Positions 9,317 to 18,027 of a stretch of DNA of 64,000 nucleotides are shown in pieces (positions within the stretch are counted from its first letter, which is position 1; each line of letters opens with the position of its first letter). The stretch is from Vagococcus jeotgali (GTDB taxonomy: Bacteria; Bacillota; Bacilli; Lactobacillales; Vagococcaceae): contig NZ_CP142146.1 of assembly GCF_035918315.1 (NCBI RefSeq), positions 372,001 through 436,000 on the forward strand. The letters are read 5' to 3'. Under the pieces are notes generated by a model, which ran no database searches, was not told the DNA's origin, and saw only the letters and a program-made list of their open reading frames with translations. The translations under genes were made by a program, and so were the position numbers.

Positions 9317-11143
9317 ATGAAAGAAAAAAGAATTAGGTTTTTCTTCTCTGTTCACTTCAAGATTGCTTTAGTTTTTGTGCTTCTTTTAATGATTTCAGTG
9401 GAGATTATTGGAGCGATTTTTATTAGGGAATTAGAGGCTTCTACTATTCACACGTTTGAATCAAATATGACAACACAAGTAGAAACTTTAGCGACGAATT
9501 TAGGTTCAGAGATGAGTCAGCGAAATGATGAGCCAAAGGAGCAAAATACTAAACAAATACTATCAGAGTTTTCAAAAAGTGATGTCTTAGAAGCAAGACT
9601 TGTAGATGATAAGGGAATTGTGATTGCAACAAGTGACCCTAATTTACAAGGAGATATTGGAAAGAAAAATGACTATGAATTATTTAATGCCTTTAGTCAA
9701 AAAAAAGAAGAGCGAAAAGATCAGCAGACAGGTAAGCGGGTATTTGTTAATATTGAGCAAATATACTCCCCTACTGGTGATGCTGTTATTGGTTTTTTAT
9801 ATGTAAAAAGTGATATTGAAAGCAAGTATCAACAAGTTAGTGACATTACCTTGATCTTTTTCTATGCCTCTATGATTGCCTTAGTATTTAGTGTCATTAT
9901 TGCTCTTCTTGTAGCAAGAACTATTACTAAACCAATTGGTGAGATGAAGCAACAAGCTGAGCGTGTTGCTAATGGTGATTACTCTGGTCATGTTGAGGTC
10001 TATGGGAAAGATGAGCTAGGTCAACTTGGTGAAACGTTTAATGAAGTATCTTTTAGAATTGAAGAAGCTCAAGAAACAATGGAGGCAGAAAGAAGACGGT
10101 TAGATAGTGTCTTAACCCATATGACAGATGGAGTCATTGGAACAGATAGACTGGGTAATATTATTTTAATTAATGATATGGCAACAAACGTCTTACGTAC
10201 ATCTACTCAAGATGTGATGAATCGCTCTATTTTAGAGGTCTTACGCTTAGATGAAAATTATACATTTAGAATGCTTTTAGAAGAGCAGAATGAGTTACTA
10301 CTTGATTTTAGTGAACAGTTTGGTGAAGCTATGTTGATCCGTGCTGAGTTTTCTATGATCCGCCGGGAGTCTGGGTTTATTAGTGGGCTTGTGTGTGTGC
10401 TTCATGATGTGACAGAAAAAGAAAAAGATGAAGAAGAGCGTAGGCAATTTGTATCTAATGTTTCCCATGAATTACGCACACCATTAACAAGTATGAGAAG
10501 TTACATTGAAGCACTCATTGACGGGGCATGGCAAGACCCTGATGTGGCACCAATGTTCTTAAGAGTAACTCAGGAAGAAACTAACCGGATGATTCGTATG
10601 ATTAATGATTTACTTCAACTCTCACGAATGGATGCCAATAAAATTACATTAAACACAGAACTAGTGAATTTAAATGAGTTATTTAATTATGTGTTAGACC
10701 GTTTTGATATGTTACTTAAAGATAGTGACAAACAACATAAAATCAAACGTGAATTTACAAAACGGGCTATATGGGTAGACATTGATACTGATAGAATGAT
10801 TCAAGTGCTAGATAATATTTTAAATAATGCTATGAAATATTCACCAGCTGGAGGTAATATTACGTGTCGCTTACTTGAAACACATAAAAATGTGGTTCTT
10901 AGCATCTCGGATGAGGGGTTGGGGATTCCTAAACAGCAATTAGGAAAAGTATTTGACCGTTTTTATCGTGTGGATAAAGCCAGATCTAGAGAAATGGGAG
11001 GATCAGGTTTAGGTTTAGCTATTTCAAAAGAAGCTATTAAGGCCCATGGTGGTAATATTTGGGTAGAAAGTGAAGAAGGTAAAGGGTCAACATTCTTTAT
11101 TTCACTTCCTTATGAGCCTTATGAGGAGGAGTTGTGGGAATGA
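9317..11143 (+). CDS. walK: Sensor histidine kinase WalK (YycG)
   Basis: Membrane kinase that senses cell-wall state at the septum and phosphorylates WalR. It has 608 residues, with a transmembrane segment at about 10-32, an extracellular sensor domain to about 175, a second segment at 178-200, and a HAMP domain beginning ARTITKPIGEMK. A PAS domain follows (LTHMTDGVIGTDRLG). The H-box is FVSNVSHELRTPLTS and the N-box ILNNAMKYS, with glycine boxes DEGLGIP and GSGLGLAIS. The stop codon overlaps the start of walH (ATGA), implying coupling. Confidence 0.97.
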   Translation: MKEKRIRFFFSVHFKIALVFVLLLMISVEIIGAIFIRELEASTIHTFESNMTTQVETLATNLGSEMSQRNDEPKEQNTKQILSEFSKSDVLEARLVDDKGIVIATSDPNLQGDIGKKNDYELFNAFSQKKEERKDQQTGKRVFVNIEQIYSPTGDAVIGFLYVKSDIESKYQQVSDITLIFFYASMIALVFSVIIALLVARTITKPIGEMKQQAERVANGDYSGHVEVYGKDELGQLGETFNEVSFRIEEAQETMEAERRRLDSVLTHMTDGVIGTDRLGNIILINDMATNVLRTSTQDVMNRSILEVLRLDENYTFRMLLEEQNELLLDFSEQFGEAMLIRAEFSMIRRESGFISGLVCVLHDVTEKEKDEEERRQFVSNVSHELRTPLTSMRSYIEALIDGAWQDPDVAPMFLRVTQEETNRMIRMINDLLQLSRMDANKITLNTELVNLNELFNYVLDRFDMLLKDSDKQHKIKREFTKRAIWVDIDTDRMIQVLDNILNNAMKYSPAGGNITCRLLETHKNVVLSISDEGLGIPKQQLGKVFDRFYRVDKARSREMGGSGLGLAISKEAIKAHGGNIWVESEEGKGSTFFISLPYEPYEEELWE

Positions 11144-12429
11144 TAAAATTAGGTAATCGAATTGTGAAAGTAATATTAATTGTCTTGATTTTACTTAGTC
11201 TGTTTTTATCTTGGAAAATCTGGACAAAACCTGCTAACCGAGGATTTCAGGATCGAAGTAACAAAGTAAGTGAAGTTGTTCAAAAAAAACCCATGACAGA
11301 TGTCTTTGTTCCTACTAAATTATTTTATCATGAAAATAAAGGAGAGGATTTCTTTTATACCAATAAGGAATCTGTTATTAGTAGTCTGCAAGAGCGAGTG
11401 GTTAACTTTGAGTTTGGGGATATTAAAGAGTTGACTCGTACTGAGGCAGCAGCTTTATTAGAAAAAGAACAAATTTTTAGTCTAGTTTTCCCTAGTGAGA
11501 TTCCAGTTGCTCTTTTTACTGAGTTACATCATTTAGATCTTGAGTTACCAGAAGAACATAAAAATATGGTATTTAGTCGAGTGACTGTGTCATTATTAGA
11601 TGAGACACTTTATTTTGTTAATCATGCTAAAACTGAAGCGATTGAAGTTCCAGTTAAAGGTGATTTTAAAAGTCTAGAACGCTTATTACAATCTAAGAAA
11701 AATGGTTATTTTAAAGTGAACATACCAGAAGATAGCTTGATAAATATTTATTATTTTACTGAAGAAGTAGAGCTTAAAATTTATAGCTACATTGTAGCGA
11801 CACAGTCTTTCACAACGTTTTCTAAAGGTTTTTTCAATCAATCAAGTGATTTGTATTCCAATGAGGGAGAAAATCTAAATTTATCTAATGGTGAAGGTGA
11901 ATCCTTAACGATTGAAAATAAAACAGGTGAAGTGACTTATTTTGGTAAATTACAAGAAAATCATGATTATGCGAGAAATAAGCTTTATTTTGATACGTTT
12001 CAGTATGTTGAGGATATGGGAACAGCTTTAGGAAATATGCGTTATTTTTCTAGTAAAGAAACAGAAGTCACTTACCGAAATTATATCGAGGGATTTCCTG
12101 TTTTTGGAGAGAATATGCAAGGAAGCTTAGAGGCAACGGTGCAAAATAAAAATATTTATGTCAGAGCGAATCAAGAAACCTTACAAATTCCAATTCCATC
12201 TGAAGAAAACGTGACGTTAATACCAACAGCTAAGTTAGTTGAACAGCTTAGAGATCAGGGAGTTGACCTAGATAGTATTCAAGATATTCAAATAGGTTAT
12301 AAGTGGCAGACTAATAAAGAAACCAAACAAGCTGTAGATTTGGTTCCTGCGTGGTATATTGAATATAATAATGAATGGTACACACAACCAGAAGTAGTTG
12401 AAGTAGCTACAAAAGGGGGAGGGCAATAA
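11140..12429 (+). CDS. yycH: WalRK accessory protein WalH (YycH)
   Basis: Extracytoplasmic protein with one N-terminal membrane anchor (about residues 10-28) that binds WalK in the membrane and modulates its activity. It has 429 residues from the ATG at 11140, chosen over a GTG six bases earlier because GAGGAGGAG is then properly spaced. C-terminal YycH-type features include DLVPAWYIEYNNEWY. It overlaps walK by ATGA and yycI by one base. Confidence 0.93.
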   Translation: MIKLGNRIVKVILIVLILLSLFLSWKIWTKPANRGFQDRSNKVSEVVQKKPMTDVFVPTKLFYHENKGEDFFYTNKESVISSLQERVVNFEFGDIKELTRTEAAALLEKEQIFSLVFPSEIPVALFTELHHLDLELPEEHKNMVFSRVTVSLLDETLYFVNHAKTEAIEVPVKGDFKSLERLLQSKKNGYFKVNIPEDSLINIYYFTEEVELKIYSYIVATQSFTTFSKGFFNQSSDLYSNEGENLNLSNGEGESLTIENKTGEVTYFGKLQENHDYARNKLYFDTFQYVEDMGTALGNMRYFSSKETEVTYRNYIEGFPVFGENMQGSLEATVQNKNIYVRANQETLQIPIPSEENVTLIPTAKLVEQLRDQGVDLDSIQDIQIGYKWQTNKETKQAVDLVPAWYIEYNNEWYTQPEVVEVATKGGGQ

Positions 12430-13259
12430 TGGATTTTAGGCGAGTTGAGGGTATCTTCCTAGTTGTCTTCTTGTTGCTAAATATGTTTTTGTTTTATATT
12501 TATTTTGAAGGAAAACAAGATCAGGACTCTATTTCAAGAGGTAGTATTACAGAAAATTTAGAAGAGCGACTTCACTCAGAATCCATTAAAATATCAGAGC
12601 CCTTATCTTCAAAAAAAGAGGAAGGGTACTATATTTCTGCTGAGGAAGTTGACCTAGTTGATTTAGCAACGAAAACTTTAACAAATCAAGAGTGGCACGT
12701 AAACAATAACCAATTAAAAAGTACCTTAATGAATCAAAGTCAGGTTTATTTGACAAATGCTGATGATTTAGAAAAAGTGACGACTTTTATTAATAATCCT
12801 AAAATGGTGATTCAAGGTAGTGAGTATATTTTAAATGCTACTGAGACAAAAGCTATGAAGCACTATATTTATAATCAGTTTTGGGAAGGTATTCCTTTTA
12901 ATGATGAGACTTCTAGGTTAGATATTGAAGTGGTATCTGAGGATTTTGAATCAGGAGTTGTTATTGGTTACGAACAACGCATGATTGGTAATATTGATCC
13001 CTTACTTGAGAAGCAAACATTGATTTCTGAGAGAGAGGCAATTATTAGTTTATATACCAATAACCGCTTGCAACCAGGAACAACGATTAAAGGGATTGAT
13101 TTAGGATATACAAGAATATTTACAGTACGTGGAAAAAATGTGTACATTCCAGCATGGTTTGTGACATTAGAAACAAGTAAAGAGATGAGACAAACAGAAA
13201 GAGTTAATGCTTTTACAAGTGCTGTTATCTCCTCAGGTGTCTCAGAAGTTACGCATTAG
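12429..13259 (+). CDS. yycI: WalRK accessory protein WalI (YycI)
   Basis: Partner of YycH with the same architecture: a short cytoplasmic start (MDFRRVEGIF), one membrane helix (about 9-27) and an extracytoplasmic domain ending with the YycI-type KNVYIPAWFVTLE. It has 276 residues. The ATG shares a base with the yycH stop (TAATG), and GGGGGAGGG sits just upstream inside yycH. Confidence 0.93.
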   Translation: MDFRRVEGIFLVVFLLLNMFLFYIYFEGKQDQDSISRGSITENLEERLHSESIKISEPLSSKKEEGYYISAEEVDLVDLATKTLTNQEWHVNNNQLKSTLMNQSQVYLTNADDLEKVTTFINNPKMVIQGSEYILNATETKAMKHYIYNQFWEGIPFNDETSRLDIEVVSEDFESGVVIGYEQRMIGNIDPLLEKQTLISEREAIISLYTNNRLQPGTTIKGIDLGYTRIFTVRGKNVYIPAWFVTLETSKEMRQTERVNAFTSAVISSGVSEVTH

Positions 13260-13288
13260 CAGGTAGTAGTGAAGGAGGATGCGTAGTA

Positions 13289-14089
13289 GTGGAAGAAACA
13301 TTTAATGTGAGCGTCTTAGCTAGTGGTAGTACAGGAAACTCATTGTTTATTGAAACAAAAGAGAAAAAAATATTAGTAGATGCTGGGCTTAGTGGTAAGA
13401 AAATAACAAACCTTTTGGCTGAGATAGATCGTAGACCAGAAGACTTGGATGCGATTTTGGTCACTCATGAGCATCGTGATCATGTAAGTGGCGTAGGTGT
13501 CTTAGCTAGGAAATATAAATTAGATATCTTTGCTAATGAGCCGACTTGGCGAGGGATGGATAAAATTATTGGGGATGTAGCTGTTGAGCAAAAAAATATA
13601 TTTAATTTAGGTAGCATATTAACGCTTGGTGATATGGATATTGAAAGTTTTGGTGTGTCTCATGATGCCGCTTGTCCTCAGTTCTATCAATTTCATAAAG
13701 ACAACAAATCCTTTGTTATTTTGACTGACACTGGCTATTGTAGTGATCAAGTGAAAGGTATCATAAAAAATGCAGATGCTTATCTTTTAGAAAGTAACCA
13801 TGATCCTAACATGTTACGAATGGGAAGTTACCCGTGGAATACAAAACAAAGAATACTAGGTGATATGGGCCATTTATCAAATGAAGATGGTGCTCTTGTA
13901 GCCACTGAAATTATCGGTGATAAAACTAAGCGGGTCTATCTAGGGCATTTAAGTAAGGAAAACAATATGAAAGAGTTAGCTCATATCACAATGACAGGGA
14001 TATTAAATCAACACGACATTGATACCACACGTCAAGTGAAAATTATGGATACTGATCCTGAAAAAGCTTGTGACTTATTTGCAATTTAA
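13289..14089 (+). CDS. walJ: MBL-fold hydrolase WalJ (YycJ)
   Basis: Metallo-beta-lactamase-fold protein, a probable metal-dependent nuclease linked to cell-division/replication coordination in Bacilli. It has 266 residues. The metal motif THEHRDHVSG (HxHxDH) is near residue 58, with further ligands in LTDTGY, ESNHD and LGHLS. The start is GTG 13289, preceded by GAAGGAGGAT. It is the last gene of the wal operon and is followed by a strong shared terminator. Confidence 0.93.
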   Translation: MEETFNVSVLASGSTGNSLFIETKEKKILVDAGLSGKKITNLLAEIDRRPEDLDAILVTHEHRDHVSGVGVLARKYKLDIFANEPTWRGMDKIIGDVAVEQKNIFNLGSILTLGDMDIESFGVSHDAACPQFYQFHKDNKSFVILTDTGYCSDQVKGIIKNADAYLLESNHDPNMLRMGSYPWNTKQRILGDMGHLSNEDGALVATEIIGDKTKRVYLGHLSKENNMKELAHITMTGILNQHDIDTTRQVKIMDTDPEKACDLFAI

Positions 14090-14096
14090 ATAAAAT

Positions 14097-14146
14097 AATC
14101 CAGAGTAGTAATTGATGTTTGTATCAATTACTACTCTGGATTTTTA
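14097..14146. terminator. Bidirectional terminator walJ / htrA
   Basis: Perfect long stem beginning AATCCAGAGTAGTAATTGAT with a 6-base loop, A-rich on one side and T-rich on the other. It separates the convergent walJ and htrA genes. Confidence 0.92.
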
Positions 14147-14152
14147 TATTAT

Positions 14153-15517
14153 TTAGTTAAAAGGATTACTATTGTCTTTTATTTGAGGTTGTTGTTCTTC
14201 TTTTTGCTGGTTTTCCATTAATTTACTTGAATCTTGATCGAGTTTAACCGTTGTTTTTTCTTGTTTTCCGTTTCTAAAGTAAGTCACTTCTAAATTATCA
14301 CCGATTTTTTTAGAATATAAAATAGATTGTAATTCGGAAGTGTCATTGATTTCTTCACCATCAAGTTTAGTGATCACATCATATTGTTTTAAACCAGCTT
14401 TTTCAGCAGGAGAGCCTTTTTCAACAGAAGCCACAACCACGCCGCCATTGATATCCACACCATTTAATTTTAGGACATTTTGTTGATCTTCAGGGCTGAT
14501 AACATTTAAATTAACCATGCGTATACCTAACATTGGACGAACAACACTTTTTCCTTGTTCTAGTTGGTTAATGATATTAACAACTTCATTACTTGGAATA
14601 GCAAATCCCATTCCTTCAGCACTAACACCAGTTGTAGCTTGAGCAATTTTACTTGAGTTGATACCAATGACTTGACCTTCAGTGTTAACTAAAGCCCCAC
14701 CTGAATTACCTGGGTTAATCGCAGCATCTGTTTGAATGGCTTTAATATTAATTAACTGGCCATCATCCGTTTGATTAGTAATCATTCTGTCTTTTGCTGA
14801 AATAATTCCTTTTGATACCGAATTAGCAAACACTGAACCAAGAGGTGAGCCGATAGCTAAAACAGGCTCTCCTACTTTAATATTATTTGAGTTACCAAAT
14901 TCAGCAACAGTCGTCACGCCTTCATCTGGAATTTCTAAGACAGCTAAATCACTATAGACGTCAGTACCGATAATTTTCGCTTCAGCTGTATTGCCATCAT
15001 TTAACATAATTTGCACAGCATCAGCTCCTGCGACAACGTGATTATTTGTAGCAATATAAGCTTTACCATTATCTTTTCTATAGATAACCCCACTACCTTC
15101 ACCGGCTTCTTGTAGCTCGCCATCTTGCTCTGTACTACCATCAGCTGGGCCAAAAATTCGCTCAAGTTCTGAGAGTTGGGCTTGTGTCTTTTGTAAAGTT
15201 GTTACAGAAACAACGGCACCTTGAACTTTTTCAACAGCCTTAGTAGTGTCATTTTCAACATTGACATTGACATTACTAACCTTTGTTTTTCCCTCTTCAA
15301 CAGGTTTTACGTTTTCTACTTTAGGAGAATTAGTTATAGGAGAAGTAGAATCGCTAATAACAAGACCATACCCACCTAGTACTAAAACACCACCTAGGAC
15401 ACCCCCAAGAACAGATACTCCAAAACGTTTACCAAAAGAATTATTTTTTGTTTTGTTTGTTTTATTTTTAGTGTTTTTTGGTGTGACATCTTTTCTATTT
15501 GTTGGATTAGTTTTCAT
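14153..15517 (-). CDS. htrA: Serine protease HtrA/DegP with PDZ domain
   Basis: Membrane-anchored surface protease/chaperone that degrades misfolded exported proteins. From the ATG at 15517 it has 454 residues: a basic N-terminus, one membrane helix (about 33-55), a trypsin-like domain and a PDZ domain near the C-terminus (KGSPAEKAGLKQYDVI). The catalytic triad is visible: His in ATNNHVVAG, Asp in YSDLAVLE and Ser in NPGNSGGAL. An upstream in-frame ATG (15574) has no ribosome site; AAAGGTGAG lies about 15 bases before 15517, so the exact start is uncertain. The gene flanks the DnaA-box cluster. Confidence 0.93.
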   Translation of the reverse strand: MKTNPTNRKDVTPKNTKNKTNKTKNNSFGKRFGVSVLGGVLGGVLVLGGYGLVISDSTSPITNSPKVENVKPVEEGKTKVSNVNVNVENDTTKAVEKVQGAVVSVTTLQKTQAQLSELERIFGPADGSTEQDGELQEAGEGSGVIYRKDNGKAYIATNNHVVAGADAVQIMLNDGNTAEAKIIGTDVYSDLAVLEIPDEGVTTVAEFGNSNNIKVGEPVLAIGSPLGSVFANSVSKGIISAKDRMITNQTDDGQLINIKAIQTDAAINPGNSGGALVNTEGQVIGINSSKIAQATTGVSAEGMGFAIPSNEVVNIINQLEQGKSVVRPMLGIRMVNLNVISPEDQQNVLKLNGVDINGGVVVASVEKGSPAEKAGLKQYDVITKLDGEEINDTSELQSILYSKKIGDNLEVTYFRNGKQEKTTVKLDQDSSKLMENQQKEEQQPQIKDNSNPFN

Positions 15518-15708
15518 ATTGTACGGTGATTTCTCACCTTTCCCCCTTCTATTAAAATGCAGTCTCAATTGCATCAGTTCTATTTATGTTATCTATCATA
15601 ACACTTAATTTTGAAAAATAGATGAAAAAGGATTGGGAAAAAAGAATTTTCGCAAGAAAAATAATGAATTTTTAGACAATTCATGAGAAAATAGAGTATA
15701 GAAAAAAG

Positions 15709-15824
15709 TTATCCCCATGAGTTATCCACAAAAATGTGTATAACTTCCATAATCTTGGATAACTTAGCCTTTTCACTGTGAATAACATTGTGGATGAGTG
15801 TTGAAAACTAATAAATGTGGATAA
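15709..15824. promoter_or_regulatory. Cluster of seven DnaA-box-like 9-mers
   Basis: In 116 bases between htrA and rlmH: TTATCCCCA (15709), TTATCCACA (15722, perfect), TTATACACA reversed (15735-15743), TTATCCAAG reversed (15754-15762), TTATTCACA reversed (15777-15785), TCATCCACA reversed (15789-15797) and TTATCCACA reversed (15816-15824, perfect). Both orientations occur. Known from Bacillus subtilis: DnaA binds clusters outside oriC, one of them, as I recall, near yydA, the rlmH orthologue. No dnaA, dnaN or rpmH is nearby, so this is more likely a titration or regulatory cluster than the origin. Confidence 0.75.
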
Positions 15825-15848
15825 ATCAAGGGGTTTAGGGAGAAAAAT

Positions 15849-16328
15849 ATGAAAATAAAAATCATAACTGTGGGTAAGTTAAAAGAAAAATATTTAAAAC
15901 AAGGAATTGAAGAATATAGTAAACGCCTAGGTAGATATTGCCAACTACAATTAATTGAAGTACCTGACGAGAAAGCTCCTGAAGCTTTAAGTGAAGCTGA
16001 GATGATCCAAGTCAAAGACAAAGAAGGAGAGCGTATCTTAAGTAAAATCAGTGATCAAGATTATGTGTTTGCCTTAGCTATTAATGGTAAACAATTTTCT
16101 TCAGAAGACTTTGCTAAAGAGATAGACACTCTAACAACTAGAGGAAAAAGCCAATTTACTTTTGTGATTGGAGGCTCACTGGGTTTATCAGATAAGGTAT
16201 TAAAAAGAAGTAATCAAGAGATGTCCTTTGGTAAGCTGACTTATCCACACCAGTTGATGAAGTTAGTTTTAGTGGAGCAGATTTATAGAGCCTTTAGGAT
16301 AAATAACGGAGAACCGTATCATAAATGA
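15849..16328 (+). CDS. rlmH: 23S rRNA pseudouridine-1915 N3-methyltransferase RlmH
   Basis: SPOUT-class methyltransferase modifying helix 69 of 23S rRNA. It has 159 residues, the family length. The SAM-binding knot is seen in [11 protein letters not shown], and the C-terminus ([21 protein letters not shown], 20-residue core) is diagnostic. Ribosome site AGGGAG precedes the ATG. DnaA-box-like sites fill its upstream region. It marks the left border of the accessory island. Confidence 0.96.
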   Translation: MKIKIITVGKLKEKYLKQGIEEYSKRLGRYCQLQLIEVPDEKAPEALSEAEMIQVKDKEGERILSKISDQDYVFALAINGKQFSSEDFAKEIDTLTTRGKSQFTFVIGGSLGLSDKVLKRSNQEMSFGKLTYPHQLMKLVLVEQIYRAFRINNGEPYHK

Positions 16329-16340
16329 TGCGGTTTTTTT
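16312..16340 (+). terminator. Terminator at the end of rlmH
   Basis: AACCGTATCAT / ATGATGCGGTT stem overlapping the stop codon, followed by T7. Confidence 0.85.
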
Positions 16341-16450
16341 GTTGGTTATCTATATATAGTGTTAAATTAGCTTGTTAAAGACTGGTTATACACTGTATAT
16401 AGTGTTTTAGGGTTGAAAAATTTATTGTTTCAGTTATACTATGAATTATG

Positions 16451-16490
16451 AATCAAAACCTCCAGTTCACACTGGAGGTTTTGATTGTGT
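16451..16490. terminator. Symmetric hairpin before the toxin-like gene
   Basis: A perfect 15-base stem (AATCAAAACCTCCAG / CTGGAGGTTTTGATT) with a 6-base loop. The T-run is inside the arm, so it could terminate in either direction. It lies in the gene-free gap 16341-16622. Confidence 0.6.
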
Positions 16491-16579
16491 TTAAGGATAT
16501 CATCGCATTGTCAATTTAGTATAGGGGTGAATAACTTACATAAAAGAGTGTGACCTTTTATGATTGTTGAAAAATCATG

Positions 16580-16585
16580 TATAAT
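16580..16585 (+). promoter_or_regulatory. -10 element of the zeta-like gene
   Basis: TATAAT within ATGTATAATG, 43 bases upstream of the TTG start. The -35 is poor (TTTATG at 16557). It shows that the earlier ATG at 16560 is not the translated start. Confidence 0.5.
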
Positions 16586-16622
16586 GTTAACTAAGAACTT
16601 AACATGGAGGAGATACTTAATT

Positions 16623-17297
16623 TTGGAGCAAGTAGATAAACATTTGGAATTTGCAAAAATAAATAAAGATAAATTTATACTGAATCTTGTACAAGATAAA
16701 GAACCAGTAATAAATAAAGAAGCTATTTTTATGGCGGGTAGTCCAGGTGCTGGTAAAACAGAAGTTGTATCAAGTTTGACAGAAAATTATAAGAATTACG
16801 TCGTTATTGATGCCGATTACTTTAGAACTCAATTTCCAGAATATAATGGCAAAAATTCAAGTCTATTTCAAAAAGGATCGTCGTGGTTAGTTGAACAAAC
16901 TTTACGATATGTATTGGAAAAAGGTTACTCATTTATCTTGGATGCGACATTTGCGGTTCTCAGTGCTGATAAAAATATAAAACGAGCATTAAAGAGTAAG
17001 TATTCTATTTCAATTTTTTATGTGTATCAGCAACCAGAAATAGCATGGAACTTCACGAAAAAGAGAGAACAAGTTGAAGGTAGATTAGTACCAAAAGAAA
17101 CTTTTATCAATGCATTTTTTAAGTCAAGAGAAAATATAGAAAAAGTAAAGGAACGGTATCCTGAAATCATGTTAAATATCATTGTGAAGGATTATCAAAA
17201 TAATATATCCGAGACTCATTTTTCAGCAGACAATATTGAACTATTTCTACCATTAAAATACACAAGAGAAGAATTGGAGGAGCACATTCATGAGTGA
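16623..17297 (+). CDS. Zeta-toxin-like P-loop kinase
   Basis: P-loop kinase resembling zeta/PezT toxins, which phosphorylate UDP-activated sugars and block wall synthesis. Visible motifs are Walker A GSPGAGKT, then DADYFRTQFPEY (the DxDxxR region), FILDATFA and the arginine-rich KKREQVEGRLVPKE typical of zeta kinases. The start is taken as TTG 16623 (224 residues), because ATGGAGGAG lies about 10 bases upstream and the only earlier ATG is above the promoter. No antitoxin ORF precedes it; a small ORF overlaps its 3' end by 8 bases. The toxin role is inferred; a housekeeping kinase is possible. Confidence 0.75.
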   Translation: MEQVDKHLEFAKINKDKFILNLVQDKEPVINKEAIFMAGSPGAGKTEVVSSLTENYKNYVVIDADYFRTQFPEYNGKNSSLFQKGSSWLVEQTLRYVLEKGYSFILDATFAVLSADKNIKRALKSKYSISIFYVYQQPEIAWNFTKKREQVEGRLVPKETFINAFFKSRENIEKVKERYPEIMLNIIVKDYQNNISETHFSADNIELFLPLKYTREELEEHIHE

Positions 17298-17451
17298 AAA
17301 AGAAGAAGTGAAACAAATTGTCGATAAATATAATCAGAGCATTATTCAATTACTTGAAAATGGAACGATAAAAGAAGCTAAAACTGTCTTTAAACATGTA
17401 GCAGATGAATCTAATCGTAAGCAAAGGAAATTAGTAGGGTTGGAAGAATAA
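17290..17451 (+). CDS. Small 53-residue partner of the zeta-like kinase
   Basis: The ATG at 17290 lies inside the end of the kinase gene, with GGAGG at 17277-17281 as ribosome site. The product begins MSEKEEVKQIVDKYNQSI, is helical and charged with no membrane segment, and ends with KQRKLVGLEE. The 8-base overlap implies coupled translation, and a terminator follows directly. It may be an antitoxin or regulator, but order (toxin first) differs from PezAT and epsilon-zeta, and no antitoxin family was recognised. Confidence 0.6.
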   Translation: MSEKEEVKQIVDKYNQSIIQLLENGTIKEAKTVFKHVADESNRKQRKLVGLEE

Positions 17452-17457
17452 ATTAAA

Positions 17458-17503
17458 AGAGAAACAACATGGGGTAAAACTGGTGTTTGTTTCTTTTTTT
17501 ATA
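17458..17503 (+). terminator. Terminator of the kinase / small ORF pair
   Basis: AGAAACAACAT pairs imperfectly with GTGTTTGTTTCT, followed by a T-run. Confidence 0.7.
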
Positions 17504-17645
17504 CAATAGTTTAGTTGAGTCAGAAGTATAATTGAAGCATTAGGTTCAGGCGTCATAATGTCTCATTAGTGATTTTTTATCACTGATAGGATTGTTATGT
17601 AGGAGGAGTTTTAATTGTAAAAAATAGCAATAGGATTGAAATTCA

Positions 17646-17664
17646 ACTAGATATTTTACGCTAT
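17646..17664. repeat. Orphan right tip of an IS256-family element
   Basis: The 15-mer ATATTTTACGCTATC is identical to the outer end of the deleted IS256 element at 45723-45737. The adjoining interior sequence does not match, so only the tip survives. Confidence 0.45.
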
Positions 17665-17779
17665 CGATCCAGAGCTTAATTTGATAACGCCGATTATAAA
17701 ATTATACAAATTGTATACAAAATATAAATTTAGTGATATGTCCTTAATTATAAAAAAGCAATTGTTTTAAAGAAAATAG

Positions 17780-17865
17780 GTTGCGTCAAGAATTATGGGT
17801 TGCGTCAAGAATTATGTGTAAATGGAAAATCCATTCCATTTACACATAATTCTTGACGCAACCAA
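17780..17865. repeat. Palindrome of abutted IS256 terminal repeats
   Basis: Two inverted arms of about 31 bases (GGTTGCGTCAAGAATTATGT... and its complement) around a 5-6 base centre, preceded by a partial direct copy of the outer arm. The arm matches the left end of the deleted IS256 copy at 44708. It may be an excision scar, a two-ended remnant or a MITE; on RNA it would form one very stable hairpin. Confidence 0.75.
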
Positions 17866-18027
17866 CGAAATACAGATAGACCTAAATATAGTCTGCAATC
17901 ATCTATATATATTGTCTCTTTATTGTCAAAAATATTGTAAAACAGTTATCTAAACGCTATCAATCAGTTATAATAGAAGATAATAATCAAATGTAACGAC
18001 TGAAAAAATTTTGAGGATGATTAGAAG

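Larger units (their letters stand above)
17504..18027. other. Gene-free stretch with IS256 debris
   Basis: No gene in 524 bases. It holds an orphan AGGAGGAG ribosome site (17600-17607) followed by a stop, a copy of the IS256-type right tip at 17646-17664 and a large palindrome at 17780-17865 (listed separately). The last 100 bases are the likely promoter region of the restriction locus; no clear hexamer pair is visible. Confidence 0.55.

Noticed and set aside
15709-15824. Possibility that the DnaA-box cluster is oriC
   Set aside because: No dnaA, dnaN, rpmH or parB in the window and no 13-mer style unwinding array recognised; kept as a cluster only.
16341-16622. Search for an antitoxin gene upstream of the zeta-like kinase
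   Set aside because: No open frame with a ribosome site is present, only a hairpin and the promoter.
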